A DNA stretch of 46,199 nt from Parendozoicomonas callyspongiae. GTDB taxonomy: Bacteria; Pseudomonadota; Gammaproteobacteria; Pseudomonadales; Endozoicomonadaceae. Under the pieces are notes generated by a model. The model saw only the letters and a program-made list of their open reading frames with translations, was not told the origin of the DNA and did not search any database. Positions 16,609-25,652 of this stretch are shown piece by piece (position 1 is the first letter of the stretch; the number at the start of each line of letters is the position of its first letter). The DNA lies in NCBI RefSeq assembly GCF_023502345.1, contig NZ_JAMFLX010000032.1, forward strand, positions 1-46,199, given 5' to 3'. Both the position numbers and the translations under genes were made by a program.

Positions 16609-17505
16609 ATGACAGCTTCTTCTTATACGGGGCGTTTCGCCCCGTCTCCTACCGGCTTACTTCACTTCGGTTCCCTGACTGCAGCTCTTGCCAGCTATCT
16701 GGACGCACGTGCTGTATCTGGCCGTTGGCTGGTTCGTATTGAAGATATGGATCCACCACGGGAACAGCCCGGCGCTTCAGAGCTGATACTTAAAGCACTG
16801 GAGATTTACGGTCTGCACTGGGATGGAGATGTTCTCTATCAGCACACCCGCCACGAAGCATACCGGGAGGCACTTGATCAGCTAGCGAAAGCTGAACTGG
16901 CATACCCTTGCACCTGCACACGCAAGGAGCTGGTTGATTACCTTCCCTCTTATCCCGGATTCTGCCGAAGTCACAAAGGAACACCTGACAAGCCTCATGC
17001 CATCCGTATGAACGGGCAGGATCAGCTGATCAGCTTAAATGATCGTATTCAACAGAACCAGACTTTTGATATGCAAGAGCTGGGCGACTTCGTCATCTTG
17101 CGCAAAGATGGTTTATTCGCTTATCAGTTAGCCGTCACTGTTGATGACGAATGGCAGGGAATCACTGATATTGTCAGAGGCGTAGATCTTCTGAATTCTA
17201 CTCCACGACAAATCTGCCTGCAGCAGGCTCTGGGATTTAACACGCCTCGCTATGCTCACCTACCGGTCATTACCAATGAGCAGGGAGAAAAGCTTAGCAA
17301 GCAAACCTATGCAGAGCCCTTACCTTTCAAAAACCCTGAACCAGTTATGCTGCAAGCGATGAGTGCTCTTGGGCTTCCTGTTGATCATCACCTCAAAGGA
17401 TCATCTCTGACAGAGATGTTGACATGGGCAGTAAAGAACTGGGATATAAAAAAGCTGTGTAATATCAGAGATATCCCTCAGGCAAGCATTCCCGGCTTGT
17501 ATTAA
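16609..17505 (+). CDS. gluQ: Glutamyl-Q tRNA(Asp) synthetase
   Basis: Truncated glutamyl-tRNA synthetase paralogue that attaches glutamate to queuosine at the wobble position of tRNA-Asp. The class I signature appears as APSPTGLLHFGSL near residues 11-23 and the KMSKS-like loop as EKLSKQ near 228. A zinc-ligand cluster CTCTRKEL followed by YPGFC is in place. Length 298 equals the family, which lacks the anticodon-binding domain. It is the second gene of dksA-gluQ. The queuosine link with yhhQ in this window is functional only; the two are 12 kb apart. Confidence 0.95.
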   Translation: MTASSYTGRFAPSPTGLLHFGSLTAALASYLDARAVSGRWLVRIEDMDPPREQPGASELILKALEIYGLHWDGDVLYQHTRHEAYREALDQLAKAELAYPCTCTRKELVDYLPSYPGFCRSHKGTPDKPHAIRMNGQDQLISLNDRIQQNQTFDMQELGDFVILRKDGLFAYQLAVTVDDEWQGITDIVRGVDLLNSTPRQICLQQALGFNTPRYAHLPVITNEQGEKLSKQTYAEPLPFKNPEPVMLQAMSALGLPVDHHLKGSSLTEMLTWAVKNWDIKKLCNIRDIPQASIPGLY

Positions 17506-17600
17506 AGCTCAGTCAGCCAAATAAACTGGGCTTGCCAGAACCACACCGACGCCCAATGGCGTATCGACCCCGAGTTCCTGCCCACAACCTGCCGATAAGC

Positions 17601-17658
17601 CATATGGTGAATATGGGAATATGGTAGGATTGAACCTACTGTCCTTTTTCACCATATG
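17601..17658. repeat. Nested inverted repeat between gluQ and ycgN
   Basis: An outer perfect 11-bp inverted repeat CATATGGTGAA (17601-17611) / TTCACCATATG (17648-17658) encloses an inner GTAGG (17624-17628) / CCTAC (17635-17639). The right arm ends five bases before the ycgN start codon, so as RNA it would bury the ribosome-binding region; as DNA it could be a cruciform or an operator. No other copy was noticed in the window. Confidence 0.6.
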
Positions 17659-17663
17659 CTCAA

Positions 17664-18116
17664 ATGTCCCATAGTGTCCCTCCGTTTTGGGAAACAAAGT
17701 CGCTATACAAAATGACTCGTGAAGAGTGGGAATCCCTATGCGATGGCTGTGGCCGATGCTGCCTGAACAAAGTGATTGATGACCAGACTGAAGAGCTGTT
17801 GCCCACCAGCGTAGCCTGTGCTCTTCTTGATCATAAAACCGGCCGTTGCCAGAATTACAAACGCAGAAGAAAGCTTGTACCTGACTGCATGAAGTTCACC
17901 CCCAAAACCTTGTCTGAGTTCTTACCCTGGCTTCCGCCAGATTGTGCCTACAGACTTCTGCTGAATAACCAACCGTTGCCGAAATGGCATCCTTTGATAT
18001 CTGGCTCGTATGACTCAGTTCTTGCAGCAGGCAATTCAATACGGACGATGGTGCTCGTGAGCGAAGATGATCTTGGCGATACCTCGGAATGGTATGACTA
18101 CATAATTCCCATGTAG
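17664..18116 (+). CDS. ycgN: YcgN family cysteine-cluster protein (UPF0260)
   Basis: A 150-residue member of the UPF0260 family with a putative zinc/iron-chelating cysteine cluster: CDGCGRCC at residues 26-33, further cysteines in the SVACALLD and GRCQNYKRR segments, and PDC and PDCAYRLL later. The N terminus (VPPFWETKSL, REEWESL) aligns with E. coli YcgN, which fixes the start at ATG 17664 although no Shine-Dalgarno is visible; a nested inverted repeat occupies that space. Function is unknown in the family. It stands between gluQ and the ABM protein in the same direction. Confidence 0.85.
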   Translation: MSHSVPPFWETKSLYKMTREEWESLCDGCGRCCLNKVIDDQTEELLPTSVACALLDHKTGRCQNYKRRRKLVPDCMKFTPKTLSEFLPWLPPDCAYRLLLNNQPLPKWHPLISGSYDSVLAAGNSIRTMVLVSEDDLGDTSEWYDYIIPM

Positions 18117-18167
18117 CCGAAGAAAAAGATACGCGTTACAGTTCGCTGTTCGATAACAGAGAACGCA

Positions 18168-18743
18168 ATGAAAAAGAGCAACGATAATCTGGACCCTGTT
18201 ACTGTCGTGGTTTCCAATCACGTCAAAAGAGGAAAAGAAAAAGAATTCAAGAAGTGGGCGTCCGGCATAGCCAAAGCTTCCCATTCCTTTTCAGGTCATC
18301 AGGGAACCAGCATTGTTAAAAATCCGGAAAACTCCTCTGAGAAATATGTTGTCTATACCTCGATTTTCCGTTTTGACAACCACATCAATCTTGCGCAATG
18401 GGAAGAGTCTGACGAACGTCGCCAGTGGATTGAACGACTTCAACCTTTAATTACCAAAGCAGCCGATTACCAGAAAGTGAATGGCCTCGAATACTGGTTT
18501 GATATTCCCGAAGTCACCATCGCTCCCAAGCCACCCAAACACCGTATGGCTCTGGTAACGCTACTCGCTATCTATCCACTTATTCTTCTGATACCCAGTA
18601 TTGTTGCCAAGCTGGTTCCTCCTTCTATGCCCTGGTACTTGGTCACACTTGTCAGCTGCATCTTCACAGTTATCTTGATGACATGGCTGGTCATGCCAGG
18701 AATGACCAGAATCTTTTCTTTCTGGCTGTTTCGAAAAAAGTAA
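18168..18743 (+). CDS. ABM-domain protein with C-terminal membrane helices
   Basis: A 191-residue protein with an antibiotic-biosynthesis-monooxygenase (ABM, ferredoxin-like fold) domain at about 10-110 (VTVVVSNHVKRGKEKEFKKW opening) and two hydrophobic segments at about 127-147 and 153-174. Membrane-tailed ABM proteins are widespread in proteobacteria but have no proven activity; characterised ABM domains include quinone-type monooxygenases and heme-degrading enzymes. The ATG at 18168 follows ycgN by 51 bases. No heme-oxygenase Asn/Trp pattern can be asserted from sequence alone. Confidence 0.78.
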   Translation: MKKSNDNLDPVTVVVSNHVKRGKEKEFKKWASGIAKASHSFSGHQGTSIVKNPENSSEKYVVYTSIFRFDNHINLAQWEESDERRQWIERLQPLITKAADYQKVNGLEYWFDIPEVTIAPKPPKHRMALVTLLAIYPLILLIPSIVAKLVPPSMPWYLVTLVSCIFTVILMTWLVMPGMTRIFSFWLFRKK

Positions 18744-18825
18744 TCCGAAAAAAGCAAACTGACTGGCAGAGTTCTCACGACCCAGCTACTTTTGCCCTCG
18801 TTTTGTTAATGCCATACGGATAAAA

Positions 18826-20100
18826 ATGGTGGGGCATAGGGAACAACGTCAACGCATCACTGTCATGCTGATTTGCCTGCTTGTGACTATTGCATCCCAA
18901 GCTGCTGATAGGGTCTGTGTTCGTGCAAGCAAAGTGCTTATTGGCAAAAACCTCGAGCATGACCGTATCGTTATTATTCACAATGGAGTAATTGAGCAGG
19001 TTCGCCCCTGGCACGAATCCCTCAGGAAAAAATGTGCTTCCCTGTCAGAAGTTCAGGGGGTGTTATCTCCCGGGCTGATTGATATTCATATCCATGGAGC
19101 CGGGGGGAATGATGTTATGGATGCTGCTGACTCCCCTGATGCTTTAAGCACAATCAGCAAAACTCTGCTCAAAGAAGGTGTTACAACCTGGCTGCCAACA
19201 ACAACAAGCGCATCACCTGACAAACTATCTACTGTGCTTGCCAGCATTGCCCAATACACAAAAAATCAAAGAGATGATGAGGCAAGAATTGCCGGTATCC
19301 ATATGGAAGGGCCGTTTATCAGCAAGGATAAATCTGGCTGTCACCCTCATGATTCAATTATGCCGATTGATCTGGACCTCCAGTCAAAGTGGTTTCGAGA
19401 TTCTCAAAACAGTATTCGCGTTGTCACTTTTGCACCCGAACTTAAGCAGAGTGATGACTTAATCAGATGGTGTAATCAAAATAAAGTTGTACCCTCCATT
19501 GGCCACACCAATGCCAGTGAGCATGTTATAAAGCATGCCATCTCCACTGGCGCAGGTCTGGGCACTCATCTCTACAATGCCATGTCTCAAACAAAAAGCA
19601 GGGATGCTGGCGCAGCAATGAGTATTCTGGAACATCAATCGCTTCCGTTTGAGATAATTCTGGATGGGGTACACCTGAGCGAACCATTAGTTCGCATCGC
19701 CTGGCACCTGAGTAAAAAACACCCCGACCGCTTCATTCTGATTACTGATGCAATTCGAGCAAAAGGCCTGCCTGATAGTAATGGAACTTTTGAGCTCGGA
19801 GACGGTATCAAAGTCAAAGTCAGTGGCTTTCGTGCAGCTATGGCAGATAAACCCAATACTCTCGCCGGAAGTGTATTGACGCTTCCTTATGCTATCCAAA
19901 CAATGCAGAGAATCACTGATTGTTCTCTTGCGGAAGCTCTCATCGCAGCTACATACAGCCCGGCAAAAGCTATTCACATGCAAGACAAGATCGGCCGTCT
20001 GGCTCCAGGGCTGGCAGCTGATATGGTTTTGTTCTCAGATACTAACCAATTGTCAGTTATATCTGTCTGGCGTAATGGTCATGTAATCAACCCCTTATAA
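18826..20100 (+). CDS. nagA: NagA-like N-acetylglucosamine-6-phosphate deacetylase with signal peptide
   Basis: Amidohydrolase of the NagA family, which removes acetate from GlcNAc-6-phosphate. Metal and substrate motifs are SPGLIDIHIHGAGG (near 80-93), HMEGPF, GHTNAS, THLYNAMS, LDGVH, LITDAI and LAGSVLT. The odd part is the N terminus: before the beta domain (VCVRASKVLIGK) there is a basic stretch HREQRQR, a hydrophobic core VMLICLLVTIAS and SQA-AD, a typical cleavable signal peptide of about 26 residues. Known NagA is cytoplasmic. ATG 18826 has CGGA upstream; starting at Met14 would keep the hydrophobic segment. No nagB, nagE or transporter is adjacent. It may act on another acetylated compound in the periplasm. 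Confidence 0.82.
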   Translation: MVGHREQRQRITVMLICLLVTIASQAADRVCVRASKVLIGKNLEHDRIVIIHNGVIEQVRPWHESLRKKCASLSEVQGVLSPGLIDIHIHGAGGNDVMDAADSPDALSTISKTLLKEGVTTWLPTTTSASPDKLSTVLASIAQYTKNQRDDEARIAGIHMEGPFISKDKSGCHPHDSIMPIDLDLQSKWFRDSQNSIRVVTFAPELKQSDDLIRWCNQNKVVPSIGHTNASEHVIKHAISTGAGLGTHLYNAMSQTKSRDAGAAMSILEHQSLPFEIILDGVHLSEPLVRIAWHLSKKHPDRFILITDAIRAKGLPDSNGTFELGDGIKVKVSGFRAAMADKPNTLAGSVLTLPYAIQTMQRITDCSLAEALIAATYSPAKAIHMQDKIGRLAPGLAADMVLFSDTNQLSVISVWRNGHVINPL

Positions 20101-20142
20101 TCGACCGCAACAAATTGCACAGAATACCTACCTGCAGGTAAT

Positions 20143-20364
20143 ATGCCCTCAGATCTGCTTTCAGCGGATTTTGTCTGGGGACAAGGCATGTACCTGCACC
20201 GTTTGGTTCTTCTGCTTGTTATTGGAATCTATCTCTTCTCACCCGCTATTCTCGAGTGGTGGATTGACTCACCTGAAAGTTGGTACCGCCCCTGGTTACT
20301 CTGGCTGATATTAATTGTTGCAGCCTATCTGCTGCAGCCAGGGAGCAGTCGGCATGAGCCTTGA
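20143..20364 (+). CDS. cbrX: CbrX-like small membrane protein preceding cbrA
   Basis: A 73-residue hydrophobic protein with two membrane helices (about 18-37 and 49-64) whose last 11 bases overlap the start of cbrA. Pseudomonads carry a short translationally coupled open frame, called cbrX, in exactly this place. The overlap puts the cbrA ribosome site (GGGAG) inside this gene, so translation of cbrA should depend on it. The start could also be Met16, which has AAGG upstream; the first ATG has only AGG. Symbol given by position, not by proven homology. Confidence 0.6.
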   Translation: MPSDLLSADFVWGQGMYLHRLVLLLVIGIYLFSPAILEWWIDSPESWYRPWLLWLILIVAAYLLQPGSSRHEP

Positions 20365-23305
20365 ACTCAGTCAAATTGCCACCCTCAGTATCCTTTACCT
20401 TTCATTGCTGTTTTGCGCAGCATGGCTCACGGATAAAGGATGGATACCAAGAAGCATCACCCGTCACCCTCTGGTGTATGTGCTTTCACTTGGCGTTTAC
20501 ACCAGCGCATGGGCTTTCTATGGAGCAGTGGGTATCGCTCATGAATATGGTTTTGTTTTTCTGGCGTACTACCTGGGGATTTGCGGTGCATTTCTTCTAG
20601 CGCCCGTTTTGCTCTCTCCGCTCTTGCGCATTACCCGGGAATACCAGCTCAGTTCATTGGCAGACCTGTTTGCATTCCGCTTCCGCAGTTCCATGGCAGG
20701 AACTCTGACAACCGTCATTATGCTGTTCGCCCTGCTTCCTCTGGTTGCCATGCAGATACAGGCTGTGGCTGACTCCATTCATATTCTTTCCAACGAAGGG
20801 TCTCAGGAAGAACTCGCTTTCAGCTTTTGCGTCATCATTATCCTGTTCACCATGGCCTTCGGCACTCGTCGCATTTCAAGTCATGAAAAGCACCATGGTC
20901 TGGTTGTTTCTATTGCCATCGAGTCGGCAGTCAAACTGATCGCCATGCTGGTTGTTGGCGGAATGATTCTGTTTCAGGTTTTCGACGGCCCGAAAGATTT
21001 GCAAAACTGGCTGATCACCAATCAGGCACCCCTGGAAACTCTCCGCCTATCTCTGGATGACGGCCCCTGGCGAACCATGCTGTTGATCTTTTTTGCTGCA
21101 GCCATCGTTATGCCAGATATGTTTCATATGGCATTCACAGAAAACCAGAAGCCACGAAATCTTGGTACTGCCAGCTGGGCATTTCCTCTTTACCTGCTGC
21201 TTATGAGCCTGCCAATACCACTTCTTCTTTGGGGTGGAGTGAAACTTCAGACAGCAACAAGTCCGGAGTATTTTGTTCTAGGTATAGGGTTAGACATTGG
21301 TGCCCCATGGCTCTCTCTATTGACCTATCTGGGAGCAATGTCGGCTGCCAGCGGACTGATTATTGTCACGACTCTGGCTCTCTCGGCCATGGTTGTAAAC
21401 CACCTGATTCTTCCTGTGTTTCAACCTGACACCAACATCAATATCTATCGCTGGCTAAGCTGGACCAAGCGAATATTAATAGCTGCCATGATATTCGCCA
21501 GCTATGGCTTTTACCGAATGCTCTCTTCCGACCATAGCCTTGCACCACTGGTTATTGTTGCCTTTGTCGCCTGCCTGCAGTTTCTCCCTGGAGTGCTGTC
21601 AACCATCTATTGGCCACACGCGAATCGCTATGGTTTTTGTGCAGGTCTGATTGCCGGATCCAGCATATGGTTTGTGACCATGTTTCTGCCTTTGGTTCTG
21701 GGAACTGAAGTCTTAGCTTTTTTTACAGATTCCATTTTCTTCCTGCAGGCAGACTGGCACTGGTCAGCCTTGATTTCTCTCACCGCCAACATTGCAGCAC
21801 TACTGGCTGTCAGCCTGGCAACAGAATTATCTTCTGAAGAAAAGCATGCTGCTGAAGTCTGTTCTATCCAGTCACTTGGCCGCCCGAGCAGGCAATCACT
21901 CAAAGCGCAATCCCCCCGAGAGTTCCAAGAACATCTGACTGGCCCATTGGGTGCATACACCGCCCAGCGTGAAGTCTCCCAGGCGCTTTATGATCTTGGC
22001 ATGTCTCTGGATGAGAATCGCCCATACGCCCTGCGTCGCTTACGCGACCGAATTGAAGCCAACCTTTCTGGCCTAATGGGGCCTAGTGTCGCCAGAGATA
22101 TCATTAATCGTTACCTCCCTTACGAGGATGAAAGTTCCGGAGTCGCAGATATCAACTTTGTTGAAAACCAGATTGAGGATTATCAACATCGTTTAACCGG
22201 TCTGGCTCTGGAGCTGGATAATCTTCGCCGTTACCACCGGCAAACCCTGCAGCACTTGCCCATGGCGATCTGTTCGCTGGGAGAAGATGGTGAAGTCATG
22301 ATGTGGAACCAGGCAATGGAAGAAGTGACAGGCATCCCGGGCAGCACCACTGTTGGTTCTTACCTGGGTAGCCTGCAGGCTCCATGGAACACCATGCTGA
22401 GTCATTTTGAAGACAATAAAGTTCGCTCCAGAGAAAAACAGCAGATAAAAATTGATGGACAGCAGAGGTGGTTCAACCTGCACAAAGCCTCTATCGAAGG
22501 TGATGGCACTGTCATCATGCTGGAGGACCAGACCGAACCTCAGATGCTTGAGCAAAAACTTATTCACAGCGAACGACTTGCATCCATTGGCCAGCTCGCT
22601 GCGGGCGTTGCCCATGAAATTGGCAACCCAGTCACAGGAGTTGACTGCTTGGCTCAAGAACTGCGTGACTATTCCCAAAGTCAGGATGCCCGGGAAATCG
22701 CTGATCAGATTCTTGAGCAGACCAAACGTATTGGAAAAATTTTGCATTCACTGGTCAGCTTTGCTCACACAGGGCAGGCAAGTGAGCAAATGACTGTTGA
22801 ATCTGTCAGCCTTTACCGTTGTACTGACGAAGCTATTGCCCTGCTATCACTTCATCAGGACACCCGGGGGATTCGATATATCAATAACTGCCATATGGAT
22901 TATCTAGTGTCCGGTGATATTCAGAAGCTCACGCAGGTTCTGATTAACCTGTTAAGCAATGCCCGGGACGCATCACCAAATAACGCGGTTGTCACAGTGA
23001 ATACCATTCCCTGGGAACACTCCATTACGCTAGAGGTTACAGATCAGGGTTCCGGTATTTCAGAAGAGAATCAAAAGCGACTGTTTGAGCCGTTTTTTAC
23101 CACAAAAGGTGCCGGAAAAGGCACTGGCCTAGGGCTCGCACTTGTTTACAGCATTATTGAAGAACATTTTGGTACAATATCGGTTCGGTCCCCTGTCAAC
23201 GAGGGAGACCAGGGCGGAACATGTATAAGTATCAGTCTGCCCAGACACATGGCTGAACTGAAAAGCAGCACCCGGCGAGAGACTGAGGGGAATCTTGTGG
23301 GGTAA
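20354..23305 (+). CDS. cbrA: Sensor histidine kinase CbrA (transporter-kinase fusion)
   Basis: A 983-residue membrane kinase. The first 500 or so residues are a sodium:solute symporter-like domain with about 13 helices; then comes a linker with a STAC-like segment (about 560-600), a PAS domain (about 620-730), HisKA with the phosphoacceptor His754 in GVAHEIGNPVTG, and an HATPase with NLLSNARDAS, DQGSGI and GKGTGLGL. Length and order equal Pseudomonas CbrA, which with CbrB controls carbon and nitrogen source use, histidine uptake in particular. ATG 20354 has GGGAG nine bases upstream, inside cbrX. A longer frame from 20315 is unlikely. cbrB follows after 22 bases. Confidence 0.94.
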   Translation: MSLELSQIATLSILYLSLLFCAAWLTDKGWIPRSITRHPLVYVLSLGVYTSAWAFYGAVGIAHEYGFVFLAYYLGICGAFLLAPVLLSPLLRITREYQLSSLADLFAFRFRSSMAGTLTTVIMLFALLPLVAMQIQAVADSIHILSNEGSQEELAFSFCVIIILFTMAFGTRRISSHEKHHGLVVSIAIESAVKLIAMLVVGGMILFQVFDGPKDLQNWLITNQAPLETLRLSLDDGPWRTMLLIFFAAAIVMPDMFHMAFTENQKPRNLGTASWAFPLYLLLMSLPIPLLLWGGVKLQTATSPEYFVLGIGLDIGAPWLSLLTYLGAMSAASGLIIVTTLALSAMVVNHLILPVFQPDTNINIYRWLSWTKRILIAAMIFASYGFYRMLSSDHSLAPLVIVAFVACLQFLPGVLSTIYWPHANRYGFCAGLIAGSSIWFVTMFLPLVLGTEVLAFFTDSIFFLQADWHWSALISLTANIAALLAVSLATELSSEEKHAAEVCSIQSLGRPSRQSLKAQSPREFQEHLTGPLGAYTAQREVSQALYDLGMSLDENRPYALRRLRDRIEANLSGLMGPSVARDIINRYLPYEDESSGVADINFVENQIEDYQHRLTGLALELDNLRRYHRQTLQHLPMAICSLGEDGEVMMWNQAMEEVTGIPGSTTVGSYLGSLQAPWNTMLSHFEDNKVRSREKQQIKIDGQQRWFNLHKASIEGDGTVIMLEDQTEPQMLEQKLIHSERLASIGQLAAGVAHEIGNPVTGVDCLAQELRDYSQSQDAREIADQILEQTKRIGKILHSLVSFAHTGQASEQMTVESVSLYRCTDEAIALLSLHQDTRGIRYINNCHMDYLVSGDIQKLTQVLINLLSNARDASPNNAVVTVNTIPWEHSITLEVTDQGSGISEENQKRLFEPFFTTKGAGKGTGLGLALVYSIIEEHFGTISVRSPVNEGDQGGTCISISLPRHMAELKSSTRRETEGNLVG

Positions 23306-23327
23306 TGGATATAGCTGAGGGGGAGCT

Positions 23328-24728
23328 ATGAGCCAGGGAAATATATTAATCGTTGAAGATGAACCCGTAATCCGTTCGTCTTTGCGGCGCCTTCTGGTGC
23401 GCAACGGTTATGACGTGACAGAAGCAGAATCTGCCGAAGATGCCTGCCGGCATTCTCTGGAAAGCTTCGACCTGATTATTTCTGATCTTCGCCTACCCGG
23501 TGAAGCCGGAACCGTTCTTATTGAACGGAGTAAATACACTCCTGTTTTGATAATGACCAGCTATGCCAGCCTGCGTTCAGCTGTTGATTCCATGAAAATG
23601 GGAGCGGTGGATTACATCGCCAAACCATTTGACCATGAGAACATGCTTAATTCTGTTGCTGAAATTATTGGTCGTGCGCATGACCGGGAGAATGAACAAC
23701 AGGACTCTGCCCAGACACAAAAACAGCCGGCTATCAGCGAGAGTGACTCATCCAGAAATACAGCGGGTATAATTGGCCATTGTCCTCCCATGCAAACCCT
23801 GTTCAATAGAATTGACCGGGTTGCTCCTACTGAAGCGACCGTATTGATTCTTGGTGAATCTGGAACAGGCAAAGAACTTGTTGCCAAAGCTCTGCACAAT
23901 GCCAGCAGACGCAAAGCCAGCCCGATGATCTCGGTTAACTGTGCTGCAATTCCGGAAACACTGATTGAATCAGAACTGTTTGGTCATGAGAGGGGTGCTT
24001 TTACCGGTGCAACTACGACCCGTAATGGTCTGATTGAAGCAGCAGATGGCGGAACACTCTTTCTCGACGAAATTGGTGAACTTCCCCTCGAAGCCCAGGC
24101 ACGTTTACTGCGGGTATTGCAGGAAGGTGAGATTCGCCGGGTTGGCTCTGTTGAATCCCGCAAAGTGAATGTCCGGCTAATCGCAGCAACCCATCGAAAT
24201 CTTAAGTTGATGGCCAGTGAAGGTGATTTCCGGGAAGACCTTTATTATCGCCTTAACGTGGTTGAGCTGCGCCTGCCACCACTTCGCGAGCGTGGACAGG
24301 ATATAACCCTTCTGGCAGAAGCTCTTCTTGAGAAAACTGTTGAACGTATGGGTACTGGTGCCATGCTGCTTTCCCCTGAAGCACTTGTTGCCATCAGTCG
24401 CCATCTCTGGCCTGGCAATGTTCGGGAACTTGAAAATGCCATGGAACGGGCCGTGATTCTTTGTGAAGACGATATGATCACTCCCGAACTTCTTGGTCTG
24501 GATGAAGCCATTATCAAACCCAAGGCCAAACTCACTGCGATTCCTGAGCAATCCAGTGATATCAATGAAGATGATCTTTCTCTGGAAGATTATTTCCAGC
24601 GCTTTGTTCTCGAACACCAGGAACATATGAATGAAACCCAGCTGGCTAAAAAACTGGGAATCAGCAGAAAGTGCCTTTGGGAACGTCGTAAGCGTTTAGG
24701 CATTCCGAGAAAAGAAACCGTAGCTTAA
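23328..24728 (+). CDS. cbrB: Sigma54-dependent response regulator CbrB
   Basis: NtrC-type regulator of 466 residues. The receiver domain (3-120) has the acidic pocket EDE at 10-12, phosphoacceptor Asp53 and Lys in AKPFD. The AAA+ domain has Walker A GESGTGKE, the sigma54 contact loop GAFTGA and the Walker B region [12 protein letters not shown] Fis-type HTH closes the protein ([19 protein letters not shown]). Paired with CbrA directly upstream, it would activate sigma54 promoters for alternative carbon and nitrogen sources. In pseudomonads its main target is the small RNA gene crcZ just downstream; I see no sigma54 promoter (TGGCA-N-TTGC) or crcZ-like A-rich repeat in the corresponding gap here. 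Confidence 0.95.
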   Translation: MSQGNILIVEDEPVIRSSLRRLLVRNGYDVTEAESAEDACRHSLESFDLIISDLRLPGEAGTVLIERSKYTPVLIMTSYASLRSAVDSMKMGAVDYIAKPFDHENMLNSVAEIIGRAHDRENEQQDSAQTQKQPAISESDSSRNTAGIIGHCPPMQTLFNRIDRVAPTEATVLILGESGTGKELVAKALHNASRRKASPMISVNCAAIPETLIESELFGHERGAFTGATTTRNGLIEAADGGTLFLDEIGELPLEAQARLLRVLQEGEIRRVGSVESRKVNVRLIAATHRNLKLMASEGDFREDLYYRLNVVELRLPPLRERGQDITLLAEALLEKTVERMGTGAMLLSPEALVAISRHLWPGNVRELENAMERAVILCEDDMITPELLGLDEAIIKPKAKLTAIPEQSSDINEDDLSLEDYFQRFVLEHQEHMNETQLAKKLGISRKCLWERRKRLGIPRKETVA

Positions 24729-24804
24729 TTCACACAAATCAACGCCCCGTTATTGTTCTTCTACAATTAACACAATCAGAAGAATATGATCGGGGATTAT
24801 CGCC

Positions 24805-25527
24805 GTGTTCTGCGCTCAGGGAAGAGTTGTTCAACTCGTACTGTTTCTTTCAGGCTTCCTAATTTTTGAAGCTAACGCTGAAGATCCGTTTCAGGGTCAG
24901 ACCGATAACATCTGTGATCAAAGGCGCCTCGACCGTCAGCACTCCATTAACCGTGACCCGGAACTTGAACTGCTCGTCCCTCTAAGAAAAAGCAGCGATG
25001 CCAATTGCTTCAGCCCTGCCGAAAACCTCTACTTTGCCAGCCTGGTTGCAGCGCAGAGTGAATTAGGTCAAAACGCTGGCTGGTATGACACCCTGGGCAA
25101 TCAAAATAAAGAGAAAGCCAAGCTTGCCTGTGATGTGATGGGTTACGGTACAACGCCACTCAACCTGTCTCTTGAAGAGTGCATTGACGCCCGTTACAGC
25201 GAAATGATGCAGCCCTATAACGATGAGTACCGCAGTGAATCCGCTATTTATATTGCTAAAAGAAACAAGCGGGGCGAGGAACTGGTTCAACAGTGTGTGA
25301 CGGCTTTTTATCAAAACCTGCCGCAGCTCCCACGCCAGATTCAATTCCCCTTAGCCTATTATGACCGCAAACTGCACGCCTATCCCGAATGGTATGTTGA
25401 GAGTCGGCTGGACGATGATGAATGGCTAATGGATATGCAGAAAACCATGGCCAGCCAGGTTATTAAGGATGCCCTTCACGTCCAGTGCCCCGGCGATATG
25501 ATATGGTGGCTTTACCTGTCGACTTAA
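24805..25527 (+). CDS. Unknown exported protein between cbrB and pcnB
   Basis: A 240-residue protein of no family I recognise. It has a signal peptide with hydrophobic core LVLFLSGFLIF and likely cleavage after EANA. The mature part has several cysteines (in NICDQRR, NCFSPAE, KLACDVMGYG, LEECIDAR, QQCVTAF and HVQCPGD), an even number compatible with periplasmic disulfides, and is rich in Tyr, Asn and Gln. The start is GTG 24805; GGGG lies ten bases upstream, so the start is moderately sure. It occupies the place of crcZ in pseudomonads, 77 bases after cbrB, and is probably its own or a cbrB-linked transcript. Confidence 0.6.
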   Translation: MFCAQGRVVQLVLFLSGFLIFEANAEDPFQGQTDNICDQRRLDRQHSINRDPELELLVPLRKSSDANCFSPAENLYFASLVAAQSELGQNAGWYDTLGNQNKEKAKLACDVMGYGTTPLNLSLEECIDARYSEMMQPYNDEYRSESAIYIAKRNKRGEELVQQCVTAFYQNLPQLPRQIQFPLAYYDRKLHAYPEWYVESRLDDDEWLMDMQKTMASQVIKDALHVQCPGDMIWWLYLST

Positions 25528-25652
25528 GCCATCTAAAACAGTAGTACCTGATCAAACTGTCTCAATTCCGAGTCAGGTGTTAATATGTCGGTTTTGTTTT
25601 GACGGCGAACAGTTTTCTTGTTCATGGCAGTACTCAGAGAATACGGCAAATC

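Noticed and set aside
17620-17645. T-arm-like stem and loop on the minus strand, as from a tRNA remnant
   Set aside because: The stem pairs only with a six-base loop, and no other tRNA arms are present.
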